Positions 24,937 through 34,291 are shown, numbered from the stretch's first letter. The stretch is DNA of 64,000 bases from an uncultured Butyricicoccus sp. (GCF_944381005.1 NZ_CALWJM010000006.1:1-64000); one strand, 5' to 3'. Made by a program: numbers and translations. The notes: a model not told the origin generated them from the letters alone.

Positions 24937-26799
24937 ATGAGTGAACGATTTGAAGAACTGAAAACCAAGGTACACAGCCTGCCCTTTGAGCCGGGGGTTT
25001 ATATTATGAAAAATCGCGCGGGCACGGTTATCTATGTCGGCAAGGCCAAGGCACTCAAAAACCGCGTGTCGCAGTATTTCCAGTCGGATACGCGCCACTC
25101 GCCTAAGACCTTGCGCATGGTGGCAAACATTTGGGATTTTGATATCATTGTGACCGAAACCGAGTTTGAGGCGCTCATGCTCGAAAACCAGATGATTAAA
25201 AAATATCAGCCCAAATACAATGTGCTGCTCAAAGATGACAAGGGCTATCCGTTTATCAAGGTCACGACCTCAAAGCCCTATCCGGATTTTTCCATTGTGT
25301 CCAAGCCTGCCGCCGATGCAGACCGCTATTTTGGCCCCTATACCAGCCGCCGTGCGGCATACAATGCGATTGACACCATTCGCGAAACCTTTAAGCTCAA
25401 AACCTGCCGCCGTGTGTTCCCGCGCGACATCGGCAAAGACCGCCCCTGCCTGAACCAGCACTTGGGGCGCTGTGTCGCACCGTGTACCGGTCAGGTGAGC
25501 GCCCAAGCCTATGCCGCGCGCGTGCAGGAGGGTATCGCGCTGCTGGAAGGGCGCGACAAAGCGCTGGTAGCCGAGTTGGAACAGCGCATGGAGCAGGCCG
25601 CCGAAGAATTGCGCTTTGAACAGGCGGCTGTCCTGCGTGACCGGATTCGGGCGGTCAAGGCGCTGGGCGAAAAACAAAAGGTCGTGGCGGCTGCCTTTGC
25701 TGAACTGGACGCTGTGGCGTATGTGCAGGGGCAAACCCGCGGCTGTGTGGTGGTGCTGCACTATCTGGCGGGCAATCTGCACGACAAAGAGTTTACCTTG
25801 CTCGACGGCGTGACCGCTGCCGATGCGGGTGAAGCACTGGGCGCATTTTTGAAGCAGTATTATGCCCTGCGCAATGCCGCACCGCGCACGGTGTTGTTGT
25901 CCAATCCGATTGACGAGATGGACGCGGTGGGTGAGTTTTTGACGTCTATCGCGGGGCGTAAGGTAGAACTCATCGTACCCCAGCGCGGGCGACGGCACGA
26001 TATCATCCGATTGGCCGAAAAAAATGCGCGGGAGGAGATTTTGCGCGTGGAGACCAGTCAGGAACGAAGGGTCAAATCGCTCGAACTGCTCCAGCAGATG
26101 ACCGGAATGGACACCCTGCCCAATGTGCTCGAAGCCTATGACATTTCCAACTTTGCCGGACAGGATACCGTCGGTTCGATGGTGGTGTTTGAGGGTGCAA
26201 AGCCTGCGCGGTCGCGTTATCGCAAGTTCCGCATTGCGGTTGCCGCACAGGGACAAGACGATTATGCGTCTATGGCGGAAATGCTCACTCGGCGGCTTCA
26301 GCGCTGGCAGGACGGCGACGAAAAATTTACGCCGCTGCCCTCGGCTTTTTTGATTGATGGCGGCTTGGGGCATGTGCGCACGGTGCAGCGTGTGCTCGAT
26401 TCCTTTGGCGTGACCACGCCGTGTTTTGGCATGGTCAAGGACGACCACCACCGCACCCGCGGGTTGGTGGCACCCGATGGGCGGGAATTTGGCATTTCGA
26501 CCGTGCCCGCTGTGTTCGCCCTGATTGGCAGGATTCAGGAGGAAGTACACCGCTTCGCCATTACCTATAATCGGGCGCTGGGCAGCAAAAAGGTGCGCGG
26601 GTCGTCGCTCGACCAGATTACAGGCGTGGGGCAAAAGCGCCGCAATGAACTGCTGCGGCACTTCGGCACGATTGAAAACATTCGCGCCGCTTCCATAGAG
26701 GAGTTGTCGCGCATCGTGCCGCGCACGGTGGCCGAGCAGATTCTAGCCTATTATCAGGACAAGAAACCAAAGAAAATCGACCAGAACAGGGAGGAATAA
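24937..26799 (+). CDS. uvrC: Excinuclease ABC subunit C
   Basis: A 620-residue nuclease of nucleotide excision repair that makes both incisions after UvrAB finds a lesion. It has the GIY-YIG domain (PGVYIMKNRAGTVIYVGKA, about 19-37), a C-x6-C-x3-C cysteine cluster near CLNQHLGRCVAPC, a UVR motif (about 208-235), the RNase-H-like C-terminal nuclease with DGGLGH, and two helix-hairpin-helix motifs at the end. Length is standard. GGAGG lies before the ATG. It is followed by rsmD after six bases. Confidence 0.96.
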   Translation: MSERFEELKTKVHSLPFEPGVYIMKNRAGTVIYVGKAKALKNRVSQYFQSDTRHSPKTLRMVANIWDFDIIVTETEFEALMLENQMIKKYQPKYNVLLKDDKGYPFIKVTTSKPYPDFSIVSKPAADADRYFGPYTSRRAAYNAIDTIRETFKLKTCRRVFPRDIGKDRPCLNQHLGRCVAPCTGQVSAQAYAARVQEGIALLEGRDKALVAELEQRMEQAAEELRFEQAAVLRDRIRAVKALGEKQKVVAAAFAELDAVAYVQGQTRGCVVVLHYLAGNLHDKEFTLLDGVTAADAGEALGAFLKQYYALRNAAPRTVLLSNPIDEMDAVGEFLTSIAGRKVELIVPQRGRRHDIIRLAEKNAREEILRVETSQERRVKSLELLQQMTGMDTLPNVLEAYDISNFAGQDTVGSMVVFEGAKPARSRYRKFRIAVAAQGQDDYASMAEMLTRRLQRWQDGDEKFTPLPSAFLIDGGLGHVRTVQRVLDSFGVTTPCFGMVKDDHHRTRGLVAPDGREFGISTVPAVFALIGRIQEEVHRFAITYNRALGSKKVRGSSLDQITGVGQKRRNELLRHFGTIENIRAASIEELSRIVPRTVAEQILAYYQDKKPKKIDQNREE

Positions 26800-26805
26800 C
26801 AGCAG

Positions 26806-27366
26806 ATGCGAGTCATTTCCGGCACGGCGCGGGGCAAAAAACTAACTCCGGTGCCCGGCATGGACACCCGGCCGACCACCGACCGGGTCAAGGAATCCAT
26901 GTTTAATATCATTCAAAATCAAGTATATGGGGCGCGTGTGCTCGACCTGTTCGCGGGAACTGGGCAGTTGGGAATCGAAGCGCTGTCTCGCGGTGCGGCG
27001 CACTGTGACTTTGTAGATTTTGATAAAACCGCGCAGACCATCATACGAAAAAATATTGACGCGGCGCGTGTTTCCGAACGAGCGCATTTGCACAAGACCG
27101 ATTTTACGCGCTTTGTGTCGAACTGTGCAAAAGGTTCATATGATTTGATTTTTCTCGACCCGCCCTATGGCGGTAAAATTCTGGCACAAGCCCTTTCTGC
27201 AATAGAAAGGTTTGACATCCTGTCGGAAACTGGTATAATAGTATGCGAAAGTGCCGCAGAAGATACGGTTAAGACCGGTTTGGCAAAAGGTCGTGAATAC
27301 CGCTACGGCGCGATAAAAATTACAATCGTTTGCCACGATTGGAAAGACGGGACAGACAACACATGA
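26806..27366 (+). CDS. rsmD: 16S rRNA m2G966 methyltransferase RsmD
   Basis: A 186-residue SAM-dependent methyltransferase that modifies G966 of 16S rRNA. It has RVISGTARGKKL at the start, the SAM site VLDLFAGTGQLGIEALSRGA and the catalytic motif DPPYG. The rsmD-coaD order, with a four-base start/stop overlap, is common in Firmicutes. Confidence 0.95.
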   Translation: MRVISGTARGKKLTPVPGMDTRPTTDRVKESMFNIIQNQVYGARVLDLFAGTGQLGIEALSRGAAHCDFVDFDKTAQTIIRKNIDAARVSERAHLHKTDFTRFVSNCAKGSYDLIFLDPPYGGKILAQALSAIERFDILSETGIIVCESAAEDTVKTGLAKGREYRYGAIKITIVCHDWKDGTDNT

Positions 27367-27848
27367 AAATTGCGATCTATCCCGGCAGCTTTGATCCGGT
27401 GACGCTCGGCCATCTGGACGTTATCGAGCGAGCTTCCTCGCTCTTTGACCGTCTGATTGTCGTCGTCATGCACAACCAGACGAAGAAGCCGATGTTTACC
27501 ACCGAGGAGCGCCAGGCGTTCCTGAACCGCGTGACCCGCCATCTGCCCAATGTGGAGGTGGACGCATTCAGCGGCCTGTTGGCCGACTATGCGCGCCAGC
27601 GCGGCGCGTGCACCATTGTGAAAGGACTGCGCGCGGTTTCTGATTTTGAATATGAGTTCCAGATGGCCCTGGCCAACCGAAAGCTCAATCCCGACCTCGA
27701 CACCGCTTTCCTGATGACGAGCGCCGAGTATATGTATCTCTCGTCGTCCATCGTCAAGGATATCGCCGCGCATGGCGGCACAATTTCCGGTTTTGTTTCG
27801 CCGGAAGTGGAGCAGGAGGTTTTGCAACGCATGAGAAAGGAAGACTGA
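27363..27848 (+). CDS. coaD: Pantetheine-phosphate adenylyltransferase
   Basis: A 161-residue enzyme of coenzyme A synthesis that joins 4'-phosphopantetheine and ATP. The nucleotidyltransferase motif GSFDPVTLGHLDVI lies at 8-21, and SSSIVKDIAAHGG lies near 127-140. The ATG at 27363 overlaps the rsmD stop; the in-frame extension upstream to 27330 lies inside rsmD and is not needed. Length is typical. Confidence 0.96.
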   Translation: MKIAIYPGSFDPVTLGHLDVIERASSLFDRLIVVVMHNQTKKPMFTTEERQAFLNRVTRHLPNVEVDAFSGLLADYARQRGACTIVKGLRAVSDFEYEFQMALANRKLNPDLDTAFLMTSAEYMYLSSSIVKDIAAHGGTISGFVSPEVEQEVLQRMRKED

Positions 27849-27852
27849 CTTT

Positions 27853-28317
27853 ATGGCAGCAGCACTGGAAGAATTGATTAACAACATCCAGGAAATGGTG
27901 CAGGAAGCTTGGACGCTCCCGCTGTCGAGCGATAAATGTGTCATCGAACGCGAGCGTATGCTCGACCTCATCGACGAACTGCGCAGCACGCTGCCCGCTG
28001 ATATCAAGATGGCGGCAGAAATCGTGCAGCAGCGCAACCAGATGATGAACGATGGCCGCCGAGAGCTGGAAACCATGCGCAAGCGCCTGGAAGAAGAAGC
28101 ACGCAAATTGCTCAATAAAACCGAGATTATGCAGGAGGCGCGCAAACGCGCCAAAGAGATTGTCGGAAACGCGGAGATTCAGGCGCGAGAACTGCGCCGT
28201 GCCGCAAATGAATACTGTGATAACTCGCTCAAACGTGCGGAAGAATCGCTCAATCTGTCGGCAGAAGAGCTGAAAAAAGTACGGGCAAAATTCCGCGCAG
28301 CGGCAAAGAACGGATAA
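27853..28317 (+). CDS. Conserved coiled-coil protein downstream of coaD
   Basis: A 154-residue cytoplasmic protein, mostly a long charged helix (about 45-150) rich in Glu, Arg and Ala with no cysteines of note except Cys28 and one near 119. It resembles the short ATPase/subunit-H-like or DivIVA-like coiled-coil proteins often found behind coaD in Clostridia. No catalytic motif is present. It is probably co-transcribed from uvrC and is followed by a terminator. Confidence 0.7.
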   Translation: MAAALEELINNIQEMVQEAWTLPLSSDKCVIERERMLDLIDELRSTLPADIKMAAEIVQQRNQMMNDGRRELETMRKRLEEEARKLLNKTEIMQEARKRAKEIVGNAEIQARELRRAANEYCDNSLKRAEESLNLSAEELKKVRAKFRAAAKNG

Positions 28318-28321
28318 TACA

Positions 28322-28356
28322 GGGGGAGAACAAAAAAAGGCGTTCTCCCTTTTTGT
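28322..28356 (+). terminator. Terminator of the uvrC-rsmD-coaD operon
   Basis: GGGAGAAC (28324-28331) pairs with GTTCTCCC (28342-28349), followed by TTTTT. Confidence 0.8.
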
Positions 28357-28491
28357 CTGCGCTGCGCCGGAAGGGGATATCGGGCATAATATGGCGCGAA
28401 CGTATGTGCGAAAATTGCAAAAAACCGTGAAAACACACGAAAAACAGCCGTGTTTTGTGCTCAGAAATTACCGGTAAGCCGCATACAGGGG
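28357..28491. other. Intergenic stretch before the cell-division cluster
   Basis: No gene is seen. An imperfect hairpin (CACGAAAAACA against TGTTTTGTG) lies at about 28437-28461. mraZ, which normally heads this cluster, is not here. Confidence 0.5.
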
Positions 28492-28520
28492 TTGCAATTT
28501 GGTAACAAAACGACTATAAT
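28492..28520 (+). promoter_or_regulatory. Promoter of the division and cell-wall cluster
   Basis: TTGCAA (28492-28497) and perfect TATAAT (28515-28520) are 17 bases apart. The start point would be near 28527, giving a leader of about 90 bases before rsmH. Confidence 0.75.
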
Positions 28521-28526
28521 AAAACA

Positions 28527-28616
28527 AGAATAGAAAAAGCCTCCAAGTGCTTTGCTATTCGCCGATTTGCGTCTGTTCCCGGACGCAGCCCACAAACCAT
28601 TTTTTTGAATTTGGAC
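28527..28616 (+). promoter_or_regulatory. Structured leader of rsmH without a ribosome site
   Basis: The predicted transcript begins with a hairpin, GAATAG (28528-28533) and AAAGC against GCTTT and CTATTC (28555-28560), then a second, TGCGTC (28568-28573) against GACGCA (28582-28587), then CCATTTTTTTG. No Shine-Dalgarno sequence lies within 20 bases of the rsmH ATG. Confidence 0.5.
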
Positions 28617-29555
28617 ATGAACGAATTTTTTCATATTAGTATTTTACTGAAGCCCTGCTTGGATGCGCTCAACATCCAGCCCGACGGCGTGTACATTGAC
28701 GCGACGCTTGGCGGTGCAGGGCATTCCTATCACATCGCAAACCGCTTGTCGGACAAGGGTACCCTTCTGTGCATCGACCGAGACGACGAGGCACTGGAAA
28801 ATGCACAGACCCGACTGGCACCTGTGCGCCAGCGTGTGCGGCTGTGCAAGAGCGATTTTCGCCAGCTCGACCGCGTGCTGGAACAGCAGGGGTTCACCCA
28901 AGCCAACGGTATCCTGTTTGACCTCGGCGTTTCCTCCCCTCAGCTTGACCACGGGGAGCGCGGGTTTTCCTACATGCAGGATGCACCGCTTGACATGCGC
29001 ATGGACAGGCAGCAGACCTTGACCGCCTACGAAATCGTCAATACATGGAGCCGTGAAGACATTCGCCGCATTTTGTTTGAATACGGCGAAGAACGCTATG
29101 CACCGCTCGTTGCGGCCGCCATTGAGCGCCGCCGCGCACAAGCACCCATTCAGACCACTTTAGAACTGGTTCAGATTATCAAAGACGCTATGCCCGCAAA
29201 GGCTCTGCGCGAAAAACAGCACCCGGCCAAACGCAGTTTTCAGGCCATCCGCATCGCTGTCAACGATGAACTTGGCGCGGTTGCGGAGGCGATGGACAAG
29301 GCCATTGAGGTGCTTGCACCGGGCGGCCGGTTGGCCGTCATCACCTTCCACTCGCTGGAAGACCGCATCGTAAAAAACGCATTCCAGAAAGCCGCGCAGG
29401 GTTGTACCTGCCCCAAAGATTTTCCGGTTTGCGTGTGCGGGAAAAAGCCGCGTGTCAAAATCCTGACACGAAAACCCATCGTTCCGGACAGCGGGGAACT
29501 GGCTGAGAACGCGCGCGCCCGCAGCGCAAAACTGCGCGTGTGCGAAAAACTCTAA
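28617..29555 (+). CDS. rsmH: 16S rRNA m4C1402 methyltransferase RsmH (MraW)
   Basis: A 312-residue SAM methyltransferase for C1402 of 16S rRNA. It has ISILLKPCLDAL at the start, the SAM site YIDATLGGAGHS, FDLGVSSPQLD, and the C-terminal ITFHSLEDRIVK motif. The ATG at 28617 gives the normal family start; TTG codons at 28605 and 28611 are in frame, and none has a good ribosome site. It heads the division and cell-wall cluster, directly behind the promoter at 28492, without mraZ. Confidence 0.94.
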   Translation: MNEFFHISILLKPCLDALNIQPDGVYIDATLGGAGHSYHIANRLSDKGTLLCIDRDDEALENAQTRLAPVRQRVRLCKSDFRQLDRVLEQQGFTQANGILFDLGVSSPQLDHGERGFSYMQDAPLDMRMDRQQTLTAYEIVNTWSREDIRRILFEYGEERYAPLVAAAIERRRAQAPIQTTLELVQIIKDAMPAKALREKQHPAKRSFQAIRIAVNDELGAVAEAMDKAIEVLAPGGRLAVITFHSLEDRIVKNAFQKAAQGCTCPKDFPVCVCGKKPRVKILTRKPIVPDSGELAENARARSAKLRVCEKL

Positions 29556-29585
29556 CAAGGGGTAATCACGAGAGGAGTCTAAGTT

Positions 29586-30191
29586 ATGAAAGCAAGCCGC
29601 GAAAGCGTTGCCTATCGACTGGACGCCGTATCGTCGCCAAACCAGCTGGATACCAGCCGTTTTGACGCGCCTGGGCAGGCAAAAACCGCTCGCCCGGCCG
29701 AACGGCAGACCACACCGGCAGGAAATCAGCCGGCGTCGGTACGAAAGCAACAATCGACACAAAAAGCAGCCACTGTGCAGCACAAGAAAACCAAAAAGGG
29801 GGCCCGTATCCGGCAGCACATCCGTCTGGTCACGCCGGCGCGCCTGTTCTGCGCCGTGTTCGTTGCCATTCTGTGCGTCAGCCTGATTTATTCGCAGATG
29901 GTACTGACGGTCGAAACCCACAAGCTCAGTCAGAATGAGACCGACCTGAAAACGCTGCAAAGCGAACATGTCTCCCTGATGAGCAAGTACGAACAGAAGT
30001 ACAACGCGGATTATATTGCGGAGTATGCAGAAAATACTTTGGGCATGGTCAAGCTCAATGCAAGTCAAATCGAATACATCGAATTATCCGGCAAGGAGGG
30101 CATTGAGGTCTCGGCTTCGGCTCCCTCGACGGGCGGTGTCGTCGGTTCGCTCGTGCGCGGCTTTACCGCGCTTTTGGAATATCTGCGCTGA
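29586..30191 (+). CDS. ftsL: FtsL-like cell-division protein
   Basis: A 201-residue bitopic protein. A basic, Gln/Pro-rich cytoplasmic part of about 80 residues is followed by one transmembrane segment (about 86-106), then a coiled coil with ENTLGMVKL, the FtsL/DivIC landmark. It lies between rsmH and spoVD, where ftsL always sits. It would join FtsQ/DivIB and the class B PBP in the septal complex. The Gly/Ser end after the coiled coil is not conserved. Sequence similarity in this family is low, so position carries much of the call. Confidence 0.85.
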   Translation: MKASRESVAYRLDAVSSPNQLDTSRFDAPGQAKTARPAERQTTPAGNQPASVRKQQSTQKAATVQHKKTKKGARIRQHIRLVTPARLFCAVFVAILCVSLIYSQMVLTVETHKLSQNETDLKTLQSEHVSLMSKYEQKYNADYIAEYAENTLGMVKLNASQIEYIELSGKEGIEVSASAPSTGGVVGSLVRGFTALLEYLR

Positions 30192-30215
30192 GCCCCGCAA
30201 TAAGATAGATACTAC

Positions 30216-30259
30216 GGGAGTGAGAGGTGTCAAACACTTCTGACTCCTTCTTTTTTCTG
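30216..30259 (+). terminator. Terminator-like hairpin between ftsL and spoVD
   Basis: GGAGTGAGAGGTGT (30217-30230) pairs with ACACTTCTGACTCC (30234-30247) with one mismatch and one G-U, followed by TTCTTTTTTCTG. It would end part of the transcripts before spoVD. Confidence 0.6.
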
Positions 30260-30282
30260 ATTTTGACGGAGGAATCACGCTT

Positions 30283-32784
30283 ATGCCCATCAAAGGACCC
30301 GGCAAGGAGATGCAGCGGCGTATGGCTGTACTCGCCGTACTCGCCTGCGTCATCGGCTTTTCCGCAGTCGTTGTGCGCCTGTTGTGGATGCAGGTCTATC
30401 AGTATGACTACTATAACACCAAGGCAAGCTCGCTCCAGACGCGCGACACCATTCTGCCGCCCAAACGCGGCACCATCTATGACAGCAATATGACCGAACT
30501 GGCGGTTTCCGCCAGCACCGAGCGCATCGAAATCTATCCCAGCCAGTTTTTAAGCAAGGATAACGAAAACAGCAACAAAGAGACGCTTTATATTCCGGTC
30601 GAGGAACAGCAGGAACGAGTGGCAAAGCTGCTGTCCGATGTGTTGGGTGTGGACTATGAAACCGTGCTCCAAAAGGCACAAAAAACTTCGCAGGGCGGCT
30701 TGAGCGTCGCATTTGGCGTGGAAAAGGAAGTCGCGGATAAACTGCGCGAAGAAATCAAAAAGGCAAAAGATGCCTATGACCAGGATACCAAGCGTATCAA
30801 GGAAAACGGTGGCGGCAGCTATTCCGATGAGGCGTTCCTATACGGCAGCTTTATCGGGTTTGTCGATGATTACCGCCGTTATTACCCGATGGGGGCATTC
30901 GCCTCTCAGGTCATTGGCTTTATGGAGGAAAGTGAAAACCCGACCGGACAGTCGGGTATTGAACTGGAATTTGAGTCCGAACTGGCCGGTTCAGCCGGTC
31001 GCGTGGTGCGTGCAGCCGATTCGACTGGCGGCAGTTTGCCGGTTGAGGCCGAGCAGTATGTACCCGCGCAGGACGGCAACTCGATTGTGTTGACCATTGA
31101 TTCCAACATTCAGGAGATGTTGGAAAAACAGCTCGAAACCGCGCTGGCAGATAACCCGCAGGCGCGCGGTGGTGTTTCGGGTATTGTTATGGACGTTAAA
31201 ACCGGCGACATTTTGGCGCTGTCCGAATTGCCCGATTTTGACCCCAACATGCCCCGCGTGATTTCAAACGAACAACAGATTGAAAACATGAAAACCGACC
31301 TGCTCGAAGAACTGACCGAGCAGGAGATGGACACGACGATTATGCCATCTGACGAGTGGTTCCAAAAGGGCGGCCCACAAAACCTGACCGAAAACATGCT
31401 GTCCAACGACAAGTTGATTGAAATACTCAATGAACTGCGCGTCAATGCACTGAATGATATGTGGAAAATCAAACCGGTTACCGATAAGTATGAACCGGGT
31501 TCCACCTTCAAATTGCTGACCGTCGCTTCGGCTTATGAAGAACAGGCGGTCAACGAAAACAGCACCTTCTTTTGCGGCGGTTCGCTGCGCGTGGACTCGG
31601 AAACCGTCATCAACTGCCATAAAAAAGAGGGTCACGGGCAACAGACGCTGACCGAAGCGCTGATGAACTCGTGCAACGTTGCGATGATGAATATTGTGTT
31701 CGAGCTGGGCGCCGACAAGTTCTATGAGTATTTTGACGCATTCGGCCTGCTCAACCGTACCGGTATTGACCTGCCGGGCGAACGCGACGCAACACCGGGC
31801 GTTGATATGCACTCGTTGGAAACCCTGCAAAAAACAAAAAGTACCTTGGCAACCACTTCGTTCGGCCAGCGCTTTAAGGTGTCGCCGCTTCAGATGCTTT
31901 CGACCGTGTGCGCGATTGTCGATGACGGCAAGCTGAAAACACCGCACATTGTAAAGGAAGTTTTGAACGCCGATGGCTCGGTCAAAAAGACCTATGAAAC
32001 CGAGGTCAAACGGCAGGTCGTTTCGGCCGAAACGTCGGCCTATATGCGCGAAGCTATGCAGAAGGTCGTATCCGAAGGTACCGGACAGAATGCCTATGTT
32101 GCAGGCTACCGCATCGGCGGTAAAACCGCAACGTCTGAGCTGTCTCTGCCCGGCACCCCGACCGAAGACCAGCGCTTTACCGCGTCGTTCGTCGGCGTTG
32201 CGCCGATGGATGACCCACAGATTGCCGTGCTGATTATTATTTCCGACTTGCCCTACGCGGCAACCCACGGCGGCGGTGCCATCGCAGCACCGGTTGTCGG
32301 CCGTGTGATGAGCGATGTGTTACAATATCTGGATGTCGAGCCGGTTTACGATGAAACCGAATCCGACCGCCGCGAGATGAGCACGCCGCGCGTGATTGAT
32401 ATGAGCAAGGAAGATGCCGAAGCTGCCGTCGAAAAGGCTGGCTTGACCTGCCGCTTCTTGGGCGAAGGCGATACCGTCAGCGACCAAGTACCGAGCGCCG
32501 GACAAAAAATTCCGGTCGGCAGCAAAATGATTATTTACTTAGGTGACCGCACCAAGACCACCGAACCGGTCACCGTGCCCAAATTGGTAGGCCGTTCCCC
32601 CGATGAAGTCGAAGCTTCGCTGACCAACAACAATCTGTATCTGCGCCGCACGGGTGTTGCGTCGAGCAAGTACAACTGGCAGACGACTGCGATTAAGCAG
32701 AATCCGGCACCGGGTACGAAGGTGGCAGTCGGTACGGTCATCGAGGTCGAGTTCTCCAACACCGAGGGCGTAAACGACCGTTGA
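30283..32784 (+). CDS. spoVD: SpoVD/FtsI-type class B penicillin-binding protein with two PASTA domains
   Basis: An 833-residue transpeptidase with an N-terminal transmembrane segment (about 16-36), a PBP-dimer domain starting LPPKRGTIYDSN, the transpeptidase domain with Ser-x-x-Lys in PGSTFK and SxN in NSCN, and two PASTA repeats at the C-terminus (about 700-830). The third motif reads GGKTATS, KTA where KTG is expected. PASTA domains favour a SpoVD or PBP2x-like division enzyme. With ftsW later in the operon it would form a glycosyltransferase-transpeptidase pair. GGAGG lies upstream of the ATG. Confidence 0.9.
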   Translation: MPIKGPGKEMQRRMAVLAVLACVIGFSAVVVRLLWMQVYQYDYYNTKASSLQTRDTILPPKRGTIYDSNMTELAVSASTERIEIYPSQFLSKDNENSNKETLYIPVEEQQERVAKLLSDVLGVDYETVLQKAQKTSQGGLSVAFGVEKEVADKLREEIKKAKDAYDQDTKRIKENGGGSYSDEAFLYGSFIGFVDDYRRYYPMGAFASQVIGFMEESENPTGQSGIELEFESELAGSAGRVVRAADSTGGSLPVEAEQYVPAQDGNSIVLTIDSNIQEMLEKQLETALADNPQARGGVSGIVMDVKTGDILALSELPDFDPNMPRVISNEQQIENMKTDLLEELTEQEMDTTIMPSDEWFQKGGPQNLTENMLSNDKLIEILNELRVNALNDMWKIKPVTDKYEPGSTFKLLTVASAYEEQAVNENSTFFCGGSLRVDSETVINCHKKEGHGQQTLTEALMNSCNVAMMNIVFELGADKFYEYFDAFGLLNRTGIDLPGERDATPGVDMHSLETLQKTKSTLATTSFGQRFKVSPLQMLSTVCAIVDDGKLKTPHIVKEVLNADGSVKKTYETEVKRQVVSAETSAYMREAMQKVVSEGTGQNAYVAGYRIGGKTATSELSLPGTPTEDQRFTASFVGVAPMDDPQIAVLIIISDLPYAATHGGGAIAAPVVGRVMSDVLQYLDVEPVYDETESDRREMSTPRVIDMSKEDAEAAVEKAGLTCRFLGEGDTVSDQVPSAGQKIPVGSKMIIYLGDRTKTTEPVTVPKLVGRSPDEVEASLTNNNLYLRRTGVASSKYNWQTTAIKQNPAPGTKVAVGTVIEVEFSNTEGVNDR

Positions 32785-32810
32785 CGACAAGAAATGAGGA
32801 TGCAAGCAAC

Positions 32811-34262
32811 ATGAAATTAAAAGAGTTACTGCAAAATATACCGGTGACCGCATCCGCGGTCGATTTGGAAACCGAAATCCGCGAAGTACGTTATGATTCG
32901 CGCGCGGTGCAGCCCGGCGATTTATTTGTAGCCGTGCGCGGCTTTGCCACAGACGGGCACGAATATATCGGCATGGCGCTGCAAAAAGGCGCTGTGGCGG
33001 TCGTGTGCGAGCAGGCGGGCAAGGGTATCCCGGCGGTTATCGTGCCCGATGCCCGCGCCGCGCTGGCAGATATCGCGTGCAATCGCTTTGGCAACCCGTC
33101 GCGCCGACTGACCATGATTGGTGTCACCGGCACCAACGGCAAAACTACGACTACCATGTTGATTCAGCAGATTTTGAAACAGCAGGGCTATAAAGTCGGC
33201 TTGATTGGAACCAATCAGAATCTGATTGGAGAGGAGGTGGTGCCCACCGAGCGCACCACCCCCGAATCCTATGAATTGCAGGCATTGTTTGCACGCATGG
33301 CCGATGCCGGCTGCACACACTGCGTTATGGAAGTTTCCTCCCATTCGCTGGTGCTCGACCGCGTGCGCGGTGTGCATTTTCAGGTCGGTGCGTTCACCAA
33401 CCTGACCCAAGACCATCTGGACTTTCACAAGACGATGGAGGCCTATCGGCAGGCAAAAGCAAAGCTGTTTACCATGTGTGACCGCGGCGTAATCAATCTG
33501 GATGATGCCGTGGCCGATAAAATGTTAGCCGATGCAACCTGCCCGTGCATGACCTTCTCAACAAAACAGGATGCCGCAGACCTGTCAGCTAAAAATATTG
33601 CACTGGGCGCGGCGGGTGTCGAGTTCGTCGCAGCCGAAAAGGGCGGCATTGCCCGCGTGTCGCTGGGCATCCCCGGCCATTTCTCGGTTGAGAATGCGCT
33701 GGCAGCTATGGCGGTTTGCCTGACGCTGGGCATTTCAATTGAAGATTGTGCGGCCGCGCTGCGCGTGGCACACGGGGTCAAGGGTCGTGCCGAAGTCGTG
33801 CCGACCGATACCGACTATACCGTGCTGATTGACTATGCCCACGCGCCGGACGGCGTGCAAAACATCTTGCGCACCGTGCGCGGATTTGCCAAGGGGCGCG
33901 TGATTGCCCTGTTTGGCTGTGGCGGCGACCGCGACCGCACCAAACGCCCCATTATGGGACGCATGGCGGCAGAACTGGCGGACTACTGCATTGTGACGTC
34001 GGATAACCCGCGCACCGAGCAGCCCGAAGCCATTTTACAGGATATTTTGCAGGGCATGAAGGATGCAAAAGTGCCGGTTGACGTGATTTGTGACCGCCGG
34101 GAAGCCATTCATCATGCGCTTGATTTGGCACAGACCGGTGATGTGATTGTGTTGATGGGCAAGGGGCACGAAACCTATCAGGAAATCAATCATGTCAAGT
34201 ATCCGATGGACGAACGTGAAATCGTCGCGGACTATTTTGCAAAACACAAGACCCAGCAGTAA
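32811..34262 (+). CDS. murE: UDP-MurNAc-tripeptide synthetase MurE
   Basis: A 483-residue Mur ligase that adds the third stem-peptide residue. Walker A reads VTGTNGKTTTT (about 106-116). The substrate-specificity motif is DNPRTE, the form that selects meso-diaminopimelate, not lysine. The start at 32811 gives MKLKELL with GAGGA ten bases upstream; the frame opens ten codons earlier with no ribosome site. It lies between spoVD and murF. Confidence 0.95.
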   Translation: MKLKELLQNIPVTASAVDLETEIREVRYDSRAVQPGDLFVAVRGFATDGHEYIGMALQKGAVAVVCEQAGKGIPAVIVPDARAALADIACNRFGNPSRRLTMIGVTGTNGKTTTTMLIQQILKQQGYKVGLIGTNQNLIGEEVVPTERTTPESYELQALFARMADAGCTHCVMEVSSHSLVLDRVRGVHFQVGAFTNLTQDHLDFHKTMEAYRQAKAKLFTMCDRGVINLDDAVADKMLADATCPCMTFSTKQDAADLSAKNIALGAAGVEFVAAEKGGIARVSLGIPGHFSVENALAAMAVCLTLGISIEDCAAALRVAHGVKGRAEVVPTDTDYTVLIDYAHAPDGVQNILRTVRGFAKGRVIALFGCGGDRDRTKRPIMGRMAAELADYCIVTSDNPRTEQPEAILQDILQGMKDAKVPVDVICDRREAIHHALDLAQTGDVIVLMGKGHETYQEINHVKYPMDEREIVADYFAKHKTQQ

Positions 34263-34291
34263 AATATAGAGAAAAAAGGGGCAAGGAACCT

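Noticed and set aside
25270..26661. 463-codon minus-strand frame opposite uvrC
   Set aside because: GC-rich third positions in uvrC keep the opposite strand open; protein has the His/Arg-rich look of a shadow.
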